Of a stretch of 64,000 nt of DNA, positions 8,261-17,159 are shown in pieces. A program made the translations under genes and the position numbers. The stretch spans positions 1-64,000 of the forward strand of contig NZ_JAJSBI010000016.1 in the NCBI RefSeq assembly GCF_021261325.1, given 5' to 3'. How positions within the stretch are numbered: the stretch's first letter is position 1; every line of letters starts with the position of its first letter. The notes under the pieces are model-generated. The model saw only the letters and a program-made list of their open reading frames with translations. It had not been told where the DNA came from and did not search any database. The DNA is from Streptomyces guryensis. Its GTDB lineage: Bacteria > Actinomycetota > Actinomycetes > Streptomycetales > Streptomycetaceae.

Positions 8261-8584
8261 ATGAGCGACTCTGTGCCCGACGCCACGGTGGGGGACGAAA
8301 CGGTCGAAGTCGAACCCGAGCAGGAACCCGAGTACGACCCCGCCGCCCCCGCGCCGCTGAACGTGCCCCGCACCCCGACCGGCAACGCCGAGGTGGACGC
8401 CCAGCTGGAGCGCCTCGGCGACGCCGACCACCTCGCCACCGACGGCCACCTCGAGGTGTACGAGGATGTACACCGGGGGCTGCGCGACGCGCTCACCGCG
8501 CTCGACGCCCGCCCGGGACCCCCGGCGCCCTCGCCGTCGTACGACGCGAGGACGCCTTCACCCTCGTATGGCCATAGGAGCTGA
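8261..8584 (+). CDS. Small conserved acidic protein
   Basis: 107 aa. Not a named family I recognise. The first half is Glu/Pro-rich and disordered; residues ~43-75 (NAEVDAQLERLGDADHLA then VYEDVHRGLRDALTALD) form an amphipathic helical core. Mycobacteria carry a short gene of similar type just before tlyA (Rv1693), so this is likely its extended equivalent. It ends 7 nt before tlyA and is probably co-transcribed with tlyA and nadK. Confidence 0.7.
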   Translation: MSDSVPDATVGDETVEVEPEQEPEYDPAAPAPLNVPRTPTGNAEVDAQLERLGDADHLATDGHLEVYEDVHRGLRDALTALDARPGPPAPSPSYDARTPSPSYGHRS

Positions 8585-8591
8585 ACCGAAC

Positions 8592-9407
8592 GTGGCAGGA
8601 GTCGCACGCCGCCGTCTGGACGCGGAGCTGGTCCGCCGGAAGCTCGCGCGCTCGCGCGAGCACGCCAGCCAGCTGATCGCGTCCGGGCGGGTCACCGTCG
8701 GCAGGACCGTCGCGACCAAGCCCGCCACGCAGGTGGAGACCGCGGCGGCGATCGTCGTCAAGGCCGACGACAGCGATCCCGAGTACGTGTCCCGGGGCGG
8801 GCACAAGCTTGCGGGCGCGCTGCAGGTGTTCGTGCCGCAGGGGCTGGTCGTCGAAGGACGGCGGGCGCTGGACGCGGGCGCTTCCACCGGCGGTTTCACG
8901 GACGTCCTGCTGCGCGCGGGCGCCGCGCATGTGGTAGCCGTCGACGTCGGATACGGACAACTTGCCTGGACTCTTCAGAGTGATGAACGCGTCACCGTCA
9001 AGGACCGTACGAACGTACGCGAGTTGACGCTTGAAGAGATCGATGGGGAGCCTGTGGATCTTGTCGTGGGGGATCTGTCCTTCATCCCGCTCGGGCTGGT
9101 CCTGCCCGCCCTGGTGCGGTGTGTGAAGCCGGACGCCGACCTGGTGATGATGGTCAAGCCGCAGTTCGAGGTGGGGAAGGAACGGCTGGGGAGTGGGGGA
9201 GTCGTACGGAGTCCGCAGCTGCGGGCGGAGGCCGTGCGGGGGGTGGCCCACAAGGCGTGGGAACTCGGGCTCGGGGTGAAGGGTGTCACCGCCAGTCCGT
9301 TGCCCGGACCTTCCGGGAATGTCGAGTACTTTCTGTGGCTGCGGACCGGGGCACCCGAACTGGACCCGGCCGACGTTGACCGTGCAGTGGCGGAGGGGCC
9401 GCGTTGA
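8592..9407 (+). CDS. tlyA: TlyA family rRNA 2'-O-methyltransferase
   Basis: 271 aa, the usual TlyA length. An N-terminal S4 RNA-binding domain (LDAELVRRKLARSREHASQ) is followed by an RrmJ/FtsJ-type methyltransferase domain with the SAM motif DAGASTGGFTDVLL and catalytic Lys/Asp context (SRGGHKLAGAL). TlyA methylates 16S C1409 and 23S C1920 (E. coli numbering) and sets capreomycin sensitivity in mycobacteria. GTG start at 8592; its stop overlaps the nadK start by 4 nt (TTGA). Confidence 0.93.
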   Translation: MAGVARRRLDAELVRRKLARSREHASQLIASGRVTVGRTVATKPATQVETAAAIVVKADDSDPEYVSRGGHKLAGALQVFVPQGLVVEGRRALDAGASTGGFTDVLLRAGAAHVVAVDVGYGQLAWTLQSDERVTVKDRTNVRELTLEEIDGEPVDLVVGDLSFIPLGLVLPALVRCVKPDADLVMMVKPQFEVGKERLGSGGVVRSPQLRAEAVRGVAHKAWELGLGVKGVTASPLPGPSGNVEYFLWLRTGAPELDPADVDRAVAEGPR

Positions 9408-10309
9408 CCCAGAACCGAGCTCGTACTGTTTTCCTGCTCGCCCACACCGGGCGGCCCGCGGCCATTCGCAGCGCCGAACTCGTGGTCAAGGGGCTGATGC
9501 GCGAGAACATCGGCGTGCGTGTCCTGGCGTACGAGGCACGTGATCTGCCGCTGCCCGAAGAGGTGGAGCTGGTCGAGGAGGCCACTCCGCAGTGCCTCGA
9601 CGGGTGCGAGCTGCTGATCGTGCTCGGGGGTGACGGGACGCTGCTGCGGGGCGCCGAGTTCGCCCGGGCGTCCGGGGTGCCGATGCTCGGCGTCAACCTC
9701 GGGCGGGTCGGGTTCCTCGCCGAGGCCGAGCGGGACGATCTCGACAAGGTCGTCGACCGGGTGGTGACGAAGGCGTACGAGGTCGAGGAGCGGATGACCG
9801 TCGATGTCGTCGTTCACCAGAACGGGAACATCGTGCACACGGACTGGGCGCTGAACGAGGCGGCGGTACAGAAGGCCGGCGCCGAGAAGCTGCTCGAGGT
9901 CGTGCTGGAGATCGACGGGCGGCCGGTGACCGGGTTCGGGTGCGACGGGATTGTGCTGTCCACGCCGACGGGGTCGACCGCGTATGCGTTCTCGGCGGGT
10001 GGGCCCGTCGTGTGGCCTGAGGTTGAGGCGCTGCTGATGGTGCCGATTTCTGCGCATGCGCTGTTTGCGAAGCCCTTGGTCACGTCGCCGGATTCTGTGC
10101 TGGCGGTTGAGGTGCTGCCTCATATTCCGCCCGGGGTTCTGTGGTGTGACGGGCGGCGGACTGTGGAGTTGCCGCCGGGGGCGCGGGTCGAGGTGCGGCG
10201 GGGGGCTGTGCCGGTGCGGCTGGCTCGGCTGCACCACGCGTCGTTCACAGACCGGCTTGTGGCCAAGTTCGCGTTGCCCGTTTCCGGGTGGCGAGGGGCG
10301 CCGCACTAG
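9404..10309 (+). CDS. nadK: NAD kinase
   Basis: 301 aa. NAD/polyphosphate kinase: GGDGTLLRGA motif, NEAAV, and SPTGSTAYAFSAGGP-like glycine motif (residues ~185-200). It phosphorylates NAD to NADP in the cytosol. Start is a TTG fused to the tlyA stop, indicating coupling. The end of the gene uses noticeably more T in third positions (10020-10260) than its neighbours. Confidence 0.95.
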   Translation: MTQNRARTVFLLAHTGRPAAIRSAELVVKGLMRENIGVRVLAYEARDLPLPEEVELVEEATPQCLDGCELLIVLGGDGTLLRGAEFARASGVPMLGVNLGRVGFLAEAERDDLDKVVDRVVTKAYEVEERMTVDVVVHQNGNIVHTDWALNEAAVQKAGAEKLLEVVLEIDGRPVTGFGCDGIVLSTPTGSTAYAFSAGGPVVWPEVEALLMVPISAHALFAKPLVTSPDSVLAVEVLPHIPPGVLWCDGRRTVELPPGARVEVRRGAVPVRLARLHHASFTDRLVAKFALPVSGWRGAPH

Positions 10310-10329
10310 CGCTCTGCAGGGGGCAGGGG

Positions 10330-10386
10330 TTTTTGCGCGTCTGCGGGTTGTTTGTGGTTGCTCGCGCAGTTCCCCGCGCCCCTGAA
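10330..10386 (+). repeat. Dispersed Streptomyces intergenic repeat, copy 1
   Basis: The segment contains CGTCTGCGGGTTG, then TCGCGCAGTTCCCCGCGC, then CCCTGAA, a pattern I recognise as one of the very common short repeats between Streptomyces genes. It lies in the 192-nt gap between nadK and recN. A degenerate second copy is at 62371-62412. Confidence 0.65.
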
Positions 10387-10501
10387 ACCCCACTCGCCCG
10401 GGTGATAATGCGCAGCCGATGCACATTCGTCACCTGCACCTTCACACAAGGGGCCCGGGGGCCGTCGCACTCCCTGCCCCCGACCTCGTAAGGTCGTGTT
10501 C

Positions 10502-12232
10502 GTGCTGGAAGAGATGCGGATACGGTCGCTCGGAGTCATTGACGACGCGGTCGTCGAGCTGTCGCCCGGGTTCACTGCCGTCACCGGTGAGACGGGTGCG
10601 GGCAAGACCATGGTGGTCACCAGCCTCGGGCTGCTGCTGGGCGGGCGGGCGGACCCGGCGCTCGTGCGGATCGGGGCCGAGAAGGCGGTCGTGGAGGGGC
10701 GGATCGCCGTTCCCGCGGGCGCCTCGGCCGTCGTACGCGCCGAGGAGGCCGGAGCCGAGCTCGACGACGGGGCGCTGCTGATCAGCCGTACCGTTTCCGC
10801 CGAGGGGCGGTCGCGGGCGCATGTCGGCGGGCGCAGCGTGCCCGTGGGGCTGCTCGCGGACCTCGCCGACGACCTGGTGGCCGTGCACGGGCAGACCGAC
10901 CAGCAGGGGTTGCTGAAGCAGTCCCGGCAGCGGCAGGCGCTGGACCGGTATGCCGGGGACGCGGTCGCGGGGCCGCTCGCGAAGTACGGCGAGGCGTACC
11001 GGCGGCTGCGGGCCGTCTCCGTGGAGCTGGAGGAGATCGTCACGCGCGCGCGTGAGCGGGCCCAGGAAGCCGACATGCTGCGGTACGGGCTCGACGAGAT
11101 CGCCGGTGTGGAGCCGAGGGCCGGGGAGGACGTGGAGCTGGCGGAGGAGGCCGAGCGGCTCGGGCACGCGGAGGCCCTGTCGTCCGCCGCTACGGCCGCT
11201 CATGCCGCCATGGCCGGCAATCCGGAGGATCCCGAGGGCATCGACGCCGCCACGCTCGTCGCGGGGGCTCAGCGGGCGCTGGACGCCGTACGGTCGCACG
11301 ACCCGGCCCTGGCCGCGCTCGCCGACCGGATCGGGGAGATCGGGATCCTGCTGGGTGACGTCGCCGGGGAGCTGGCTGGGTACGCCGACGACCTGGACGC
11401 GGATCCCCTGCGGCTCGCGGCCGTTGAGGAACGGCGGGCGGCGCTCACCGGTCTGACCCGCAAGTACGGGGAGGACATCAACTCGGTGCTCGCCTGGGCC
11501 GAGCAGAGTGCCGCGCGGCTGACCGAGCTGGACGGCGACGACGAGCGGATCGACGAGCTGACCGCCGAGCGGGATGCGTTGCGGGCCGAACTGGGCGGGC
11601 TGGCACAGGCGTTGACGGATGCGCGGGCGGAGGCGGCGGAGCGGTTCGCGGCCGCTGTGACAGCGGAGCTCGCCTCGCTCGCGATGCCGCACGCGCGCGT
11701 GTCGTTCGACATCCGGCAGACCGAGGACCCGGAGGGCGTGGAGGTCGGCGGGCGTACGGTCGTCTACGGGCCGTCCGGTGCCGACGAGGTCGAGCTGCTG
11801 CTGGCCCCGCATCCGGGGGCGCCGCCGCGGCCCATCGCCAAGGGTGCCTCCGGTGGTGAGCTCTCGCGCGTGATGCTCGCCGTCGAGGTCGTCTTCGCGG
11901 GGACGGATCCCGTGCCGACGTATCTCTTCGACGAGGTGGACGCCGGTGTCGGCGGCAAGGCGGCGGTCGAGATCGGGCGGCGGCTGGCGAAGCTCGCGAA
12001 GACCGCACAGGTCGTGGTCGTGACCCACCTTCCGCAGGTGGCCGCCTTCGCCGACCGGCAGTTGCTGGTCGAGAAGACGAACGACGGGTCCGTGACACGG
12101 TCCGGTGTGAAGGTGCTCGAGGGCGAGGAACGGGTGCGGGAGCTGTCCCGCATGCTCGCGGGCCAGGAGGACTCCGAGACCGCTCGGGCGCATGCGGAGG
12201 AGCTGCTGGCTACGGCCAGGGCGGACGGTTAG
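10502..12232 (+). CDS. recN: DNA repair protein RecN
   Basis: 576 aa. SMC-like ATPase split by coiled coil: Walker A GETGAGKTM (~residue 32), the RecN motif VHGQTDQQGLL, helical coiled-coil middle, then ABC signature GASGGELSRVMLAVE and Walker B YLFDEVDAGVGG. It acts in double-strand-break repair. Start GTG at 10502 (MLEEMRIRSLG) is preferred: AAGG at 10490-10493 is 8 nt upstream; a GTG at 10496 is too close to it. Same tlyA-nadK-recN order as in mycobacteria. Confidence 0.95.
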   Translation: MLEEMRIRSLGVIDDAVVELSPGFTAVTGETGAGKTMVVTSLGLLLGGRADPALVRIGAEKAVVEGRIAVPAGASAVVRAEEAGAELDDGALLISRTVSAEGRSRAHVGGRSVPVGLLADLADDLVAVHGQTDQQGLLKQSRQRQALDRYAGDAVAGPLAKYGEAYRRLRAVSVELEEIVTRARERAQEADMLRYGLDEIAGVEPRAGEDVELAEEAERLGHAEALSSAATAAHAAMAGNPEDPEGIDAATLVAGAQRALDAVRSHDPALAALADRIGEIGILLGDVAGELAGYADDLDADPLRLAAVEERRAALTGLTRKYGEDINSVLAWAEQSAARLTELDGDDERIDELTAERDALRAELGGLAQALTDARAEAAERFAAAVTAELASLAMPHARVSFDIRQTEDPEGVEVGGRTVVYGPSGADEVELLLAPHPGAPPRPIAKGASGGELSRVMLAVEVVFAGTDPVPTYLFDEVDAGVGGKAAVEIGRRLAKLAKTAQVVVVTHLPQVAAFADRQLLVEKTNDGSVTRSGVKVLEGEERVRELSRMLAGQEDSETARAHAEELLATARADG

Positions 12233-12615
12233 CGCCGCCGGGGGAAGGACTACGCCGGTCGTACGGCCGAGTCGTGGGCGGGACCGGCTGCTGCGCGGTG
12301 GGTGTCGCCTTGGCGGGCGGGCCCGGCCCGCCGCCGGGTTCGCCGTGCCGGTCGGGGGCACCGGCCCCGGTCGAGGGTTCAGGCAGTACCTCAGCCCGCC
12401 CCGGAAGCGCCTCTTCCTCACCCGTGTGAGTGAGTCCTCACCCCGTTCAGGGGCGCCTCCGGTGGGTTCCCGCCCCGTCCGCGTTGCAGGAACACCCGTA
12501 CGTCCTGGCATTCTTGGCGTAGTACGTGGAGGAAACCGCGCGGTACACCCCCTCCGCTCGATCCTTCTGTACTTTCTTCGTGACCGCCCGACGCCGAACC
12601 AGGAGCCCCGGCCAC
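12233..12615. other. Intergenic gap between recN and the glycosyltransferase
   Basis: 383 nt with no convincing gene. It contains G/C-rich imperfect palindromes but no hairpin with a T tract and no promoter I would defend. AGGAG at 12601-12605 is the ribosome site of the next gene. Confidence 0.5.
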
Positions 12616-13752
12616 GTGAGCCCCGTGACCAGCCACTCACCGCCCGGTCAGTCACCGCTGCGCACCGTGCAGGTGCTGGGCGGCGGCAACGCCGGCAGCA
12701 GCGCGCACGTGCGTTCGCTGACGGCGGGGCTGGTCGCGCGGGGCGTGCGGGTCACCGTGTGCGCTCCTGTCGAGGCCGATCGCGCCTACGACTTCACGGG
12801 TACCGGCGCCGAACACGTGCACGTGCCGCGCAGCAGCGACCCGGGAGCCGTGGCCGCGCTGCGGGACGCGTGCAAGGACGCCGACCTGGTGCACGCGCAC
12901 GGGTTGCACGCCTCCTTCCGTGCCGCGCTGGCCCTCAGCGGCCGGCGCACCCCGCTCGTGGTCACCTGGCACGACCGCGCGCACGCCGAGGGGGCGCGAG
13001 CGCATCTGCTGCGGCTGCTGGAGCGGCGGGTCGTGAAGGCCGCCACCGTGGTGCTCGGCACCTCCTCGGACCTCGTGGACCGGGCCCGTCGGACCGGGGC
13101 ACGGGACGCTCGGCTGGCCGCCGTGGCGCTGCCGGGTCCGACTGCGGCCGAGGAGCCGGAGGACCCCGACCGGCCGAGCCCCAAGATCCGGGCCGAACTG
13201 GGTGCCACCGGCCGTCCGTTGCTGATGGCCGTCGGCTCCCTCGACCGGCACCGCGGGTACGGCACCCTGCTGGACGCCACGCGCGCGTGGCGGCTTCTCG
13301 ACCCCGTGCCGCTGGTGGTGATCGCGGGGGAGGGCCCGCTGCGGACCGTTCTGCAGCGCCGTATCGAGGACGAAGGACTGCCCGTCCGGCTCATCGGGCG
13401 GCGCGACGACGTGCGGGCGCTGCTCGCCGCCGCCGACCTCGCGCTGCTGCCCAGCAGCTGGGAATCGCGCTCCGTGCTCGCCCAGGAGGCCCTCCACGCG
13501 CGCGTGCCGCTCGTCGCGACCCGGGTCGGCGGCATCCCCGAACTCGTCGGCGACGCGGCCGAGCTCGTCCCGTACGGGGACGCGGAGGCCCTCGCCGACG
13601 CCGTCACCGGTCTCCTCGGCGACCCGGAGCGTCGTGAGCTGCTCACGGAGAAGGGCGTCCGGCAGGCCGCCACCTGGCCCACCGAGGACGAGACGGTCGC
13701 CCAAGTGCTCAGCGTCTACGACGAGTTGACCCAGCATCGGCCGCTCGTTTGA
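12616..13752 (+). CDS. GT4-type glycosyltransferase
   Basis: 378 aa. GT-B fold: glycine-rich GGGNAGSSAHVRSL near the N-terminus for acceptor binding and, in the C-terminal half, the GT4 donor motif SWESRSVLAQEALHARVP followed by VGGIPELV, with the paired glutamates of the EX7E motif. It likely transfers a sugar to a lipid or surface glycan; the substrate is unknown. GTG at 12616 is 10 nt after AGGAG. It is convergent with the PucR gene, 10 nt apart, and no other glycan genes flank it. Confidence 0.85.
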   Translation: MSPVTSHSPPGQSPLRTVQVLGGGNAGSSAHVRSLTAGLVARGVRVTVCAPVEADRAYDFTGTGAEHVHVPRSSDPGAVAALRDACKDADLVHAHGLHASFRAALALSGRRTPLVVTWHDRAHAEGARAHLLRLLERRVVKAATVVLGTSSDLVDRARRTGARDARLAAVALPGPTAAEEPEDPDRPSPKIRAELGATGRPLLMAVGSLDRHRGYGTLLDATRAWRLLDPVPLVVIAGEGPLRTVLQRRIEDEGLPVRLIGRRDDVRALLAAADLALLPSSWESRSVLAQEALHARVPLVATRVGGIPELVGDAAELVPYGDAEALADAVTGLLGDPERRELLTEKGVRQAATWPTEDETVAQVLSVYDELTQHRPLV

Positions 13753-13762
13753 GGGGCTGGTC

Positions 13763-15418
13763 CTAGGAGGCGTGCCGGCGTGCTCGCAGTGCCAGGCTCA
13801 ACGCCAGTACCGTCTGCGGGTCGTCGAGGTCGGTGCCGAGCAACTCGCCGATCCGGGCGAGCCGGTTGTAGAGGGTCTGCCGGTTGAGGTGGAGTTCGCG
13901 GGCGGTCTCCGCCTTGCGGCCCGCGTGTGCCAAGTACGTCTCCAGAGTGGGCAGCAGGGGCGGCCTGGAGCGGTTGTCGTGGTCGCGGAGCGGACCGATC
14001 GCACGGTCCACGAAGGCCGCCAGGTCCGGGTGGTCGCGCAGCCGCCACAGCAGCAGGTCGATGTCGAGGCGGCGGGCGTCGTACCAGGGGCGGTCCGAGA
14101 GGCCCTGCGCCGCCGTCGCCGTCTCCGCCGCGTGTCTGAGGCCGGCCGACGCCGCCGCCCAGCCGCCGGCCACCCCGACGACCACCACCGGCGGCTGCGC
14201 CCCGGGCCGGTGCATCCCGGCCCGCTCCACGCCCGCCCGCAGCGCCGCCGCGACCCGGTCCGCGACCGCCGTCCGCTCCGTCTCCGCACGCAGGCCCAGC
14301 AGCAAGGGCACCCGGCCCTCGACAGGCCGTACGCCCAGCAGGACCGGAACCCCCACCGCGGCCAGCTCCTCCGCGACCGCGCGGGCCAGCACCGCCCAGC
14401 CCCCGCCCGGCGACAGGGTGTCGCCCAGCCGCATCACGACCGGCAGCAGCGGGCTGTTGCCGGGCTTGAAGCCCAGCACGCGCGCCTGCGCGGGGGCGTC
14501 CTCGGCGGCGATGCGGCCCTCGGCGAGGTCGGTGAGGAAGTCCCCGCGACCGCGCGCCGCCAGCTCCTCCTCCTGGCGTGCCTGCATCAGGACGACGGCC
14601 AGGATGCCGGCCGTCCGCTCGGCCGCGATGCGGTGCACCGGGGCCAGCGGGGCCCGTACGGGGAGGAGGACCAGGCGGGCCCGGACCGAGCCCGTTCCAG
14701 GGCCGCCCCCGGGCACGTCCACGAGCACCGACCCCGAGGGCGGCGGGGCGTCCTTGTGGTGGCCGCGCAGCCCCTCCCACACCTGGAGCGGGTCCGCGCC
14801 CTCGGGGCCGGCCCCGGCGGCGTACAGCAGCTGCCCGTCCGTCGTCTCCAGGAAGACCGGGTTGCCGCTGAAGTCGGCCAGGATGCCCAGCACCTGCGGC
14901 ACTCCGCCACCGCCCAGCAGGGCCTCGGTGCAGCGGCGGTGCACCTCCTCGGCCCGCTGCAGCAGCGCGTAGTGGCCGTTGACGATCTCGGTGTGGACCT
15001 CCTCCGTGACCGCCACGAAGGGCACCTCGCGGTGCAGTTGGACCAGGGGCAACCCGGCCGCGCGTGCGGTGTCGACAAGCGCGGCGGGCAGGCGGGTGAA
15101 GCGCGGTCCGAGCTCCACGACGAGAGCCGCGATGCCGCGCTCGGCCAGGGTGCGCACGAACGCCCGCTGCTCGGCCGGCCGGGTGCCGAGCCCGTAGCCC
15201 GTGGTCAGCAGCAGCTCGCCGCCCTTCAGCAGCGAGGCGATGTGCGGCACCTCGCCCGCGTGCACCCAGCGCACGGTGCGCTGCAGCCGGTCGGCGCCCG
15301 CGAGGACCTCGGGCAGCCCGCTGCGCAGTCCGGGCAGCTCCAGCGCCCGCTGCACGGTGATCCCGGCGCCCTGCGTGTCGAATCTGCTGCCCGTACCGCT
15401 GCCCGTACCGCTGTCCAT
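13763..15418 (-). CDS. PucR family transcriptional regulator
   Basis: 551 aa. Three-part layout: N-terminal PucR sensory domain (ITVQRALELPGLRSGLPEVL; LLTTGYGL), a central GGDEF-like/CdaR segment with many Gly and Ala, and a C-terminal helix-turn-helix (AETARELHLNRQTLYNRLARI, ~residues 505-525). Family members respond to purine or amino-acid-type ligands and often activate neighbouring oxidases or permeases. It is downstream of, and parallel to, the FAD oxidase gene, a plausible but unproven target. The N-terminal 12 residues are Gly/Ser-rich. Confidence 0.9.
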   Translation of the reverse strand: MDSGTGSGTGSRFDTQGAGITVQRALELPGLRSGLPEVLAGADRLQRTVRWVHAGEVPHIASLLKGGELLLTTGYGLGTRPAEQRAFVRTLAERGIAALVVELGPRFTRLPAALVDTARAAGLPLVQLHREVPFVAVTEEVHTEIVNGHYALLQRAEEVHRRCTEALLGGGGVPQVLGILADFSGNPVFLETTDGQLLYAAGAGPEGADPLQVWEGLRGHHKDAPPPSGSVLVDVPGGGPGTGSVRARLVLLPVRAPLAPVHRIAAERTAGILAVVLMQARQEEELAARGRGDFLTDLAEGRIAAEDAPAQARVLGFKPGNSPLLPVVMRLGDTLSPGGGWAVLARAVAEELAAVGVPVLLGVRPVEGRVPLLLGLRAETERTAVADRVAAALRAGVERAGMHRPGAQPPVVVVGVAGGWAAASAGLRHAAETATAAQGLSDRPWYDARRLDIDLLLWRLRDHPDLAAFVDRAIGPLRDHDNRSRPPLLPTLETYLAHAGRKAETARELHLNRQTLYNRLARIGELLGTDLDDPQTVLALSLALRARRHAS

Positions 15419-15710
15419 GAGCCGGACGCTACCCGCGCGAGTGCCTCCGGGACATCTCCGGGCGGGGTTGGACCGCCGTCGGCCGGGTTACTCGGGTTTG
15501 CCTCGCGATGTCTGTCCCGGTCATGTCGGCCGACCTGCTTTTCTGCCGGGGTTCCGGGGTTGTGCCCCGGCCCGCGGCGGACGGGCCGTGGAGAGCGTGC
15601 ACAGGCGGCCCGCGGCCGTACTGGACCGCCGGGCGAGGCCGGACCGGACGAGATCGCCCTCGTACCGGCGACGGCCGGCGATCCGGTGGGGGAGCGCACG
15701 CTGGAGGTGC

Positions 15711-17093
15711 TCAGGCCGGCTTGACGTTGTGGTTGAAGCGGAACACGTTGTCCGGGTCGTAGCGCCGCTTCAGCGCCGCCATCCGTGCGGTGTTCTTGGC
15801 ACCCAGGCCTGCCACCACGCGCTCCGGGCCCTCGTCGCCGATGAAGTTGAGATAGGTCGCGCCGGTGCTCCACGGCCGGACGTCGGCCCGGACGCCCCGC
15901 ACCCACTCGATGCAGCGCGCGTCGTCCACGGGGTCCGCCCACATGCCGAAGGGGTGCACCGCCCATGGCGCGCCCCGGTACGGCACCGGGTACTCGGTGG
16001 GCCCGTCGGCGATCGCGCCGCCCTGCGGGAACAGCACGTGCTGGGTGCCGGTCGGCACGGGCACCGAGTCCCCGCGGGCGCAGTAGACGTCCACCAGCTC
16101 GTCGGGCAGACCGGTCAGATACTCCGCCGACCAGTAGTTCCGCAGGTCCGGCGGGTCGTCGAACATCGTCTGGAAGTCGGCGTACGGCACCCCGCCGACG
16201 ATCTCCGCCTCGTGCGGCAGCGCCAGCAGCGGCTCGGCCAGCTTGCGCATGTCCTCCTCGCCGCCCACGTACGTCAGGACCGCACCGCACATCAACGTGC
16301 CGACCAGGTGCGGCGGTACGAACTCCTCGGGCGGGCCGGTGACGTAGAGGACGGCGCCGGACGCCTCCACCGGCGCGGCCGTGATGATCTCGCGGAAGGT
16401 GCGGACGGTGTCTCGGCCGAACTCCGGGAGGTACAGCACCAGCGCCATCGAGAACCGGGGGAGTTCATGCAGCGCCAGGGTGATCGCGGTGGCGATGCCG
16501 AAGTTGCCTCCGCCGCCGTGCAGCGCCCAGAACAGCTCGGGGTTCTCGTCGGCGCTGGCGTGCACCTGGCTGCCGTCGGCGGTGACCAGTTCGACGCCGA
16601 GGAGGTTGTCGACGGCGAGGCCGAAGGAGCGGTCCAGCCAGCCCGTGCCGCCGCCCAGGACATAGCCGCCGACGCCGGTCGTCGAGGCCCGGCCGCCGGT
16701 GGTGGCGAGGTGGTGCGGCTCGGTGGCGCGGTCCAGATCGCTCATGGTGGCGCCGCCCGCGATCCGTACCGCCTCGGCCGCGGGGTCGACGACCACGGCA
16801 CGCATTTGGCGCAGGTCGACGACCAGCCCGCCGTCGTTCACCGCCATGCCCGCCACACTGTGCCCGCCGCCGCGCACGGCGATCTTCAGGTCGAGCTCCC
16901 GGCCGAAGCGGACGGCCCGCACGACGTCGGCCGCGTCCACGCACTGAGCGATCACCGCCGGACGCCGGTCGATCATCGCGTTGAAGACGGTCCGGGCCTC
17001 GTCGTAGCCCGTGTCTCCCGGGGCGAACACATCGCCGACCAGATCCTCGCGCAGCGCGGCGAGGGCCGCGCCCGCCTTCGATGGGGAAGCCAT
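15711..17093 (-). CDS. FAD-binding (BBE-like) oxidoreductase
   Basis: 460 aa. PP-loop/VAO fold: residues ~40-210 bind FAD, with the GGGHSVAG motif whose His normally carries the 8-alpha-histidyl-FAD bond, and TTGVGGYVLGGGTGWL. The C-terminal BBE region ends in YDPDNVFRFNHNV. The cysteine of bicovalent oxidases is replaced here (RASTTGVGG), so I infer single covalent attachment. Relatives oxidise sugars, alcohols or alkaloid-like substrates; the substrate is unknown. No secretion signal. The ~290 nt between it and the PucR gene hold nothing I can name. Confidence 0.88.
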   Translation of the reverse strand: MASPSKAGAALAALREDLVGDVFAPGDTGYDEARTVFNAMIDRRPAVIAQCVDAADVVRAVRFGRELDLKIAVRGGGHSVAGMAVNDGGLVVDLRQMRAVVVDPAAEAVRIAGGATMSDLDRATEPHHLATTGGRASTTGVGGYVLGGGTGWLDRSFGLAVDNLLGVELVTADGSQVHASADENPELFWALHGGGGNFGIATAITLALHELPRFSMALVLYLPEFGRDTVRTFREIITAAPVEASGAVLYVTGPPEEFVPPHLVGTLMCGAVLTYVGGEEDMRKLAEPLLALPHEAEIVGGVPYADFQTMFDDPPDLRNYWSAEYLTGLPDELVDVYCARGDSVPVPTGTQHVLFPQGGAIADGPTEYPVPYRGAPWAVHPFGMWADPVDDARCIEWVRGVRADVRPWSTGATYLNFIGDEGPERVVAGLGAKNTARMAALKRRYDPDNVFRFNHNVKPA

Positions 17094-17159
17094 GCGGCGC
17101 CCCCTTCCGTGCAGGGGCTGTTGGCTCCAGCGTAGGCGGGCCCGGCTCGGCGGTCCTGT

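Noticed and set aside
10442..12655. 737-codon open frame opposite recN
   Set aside because: Arg/Pro/Gly-rich composition typical of antisense frames in GC-rich DNA; recN has all family motifs in the other frame.
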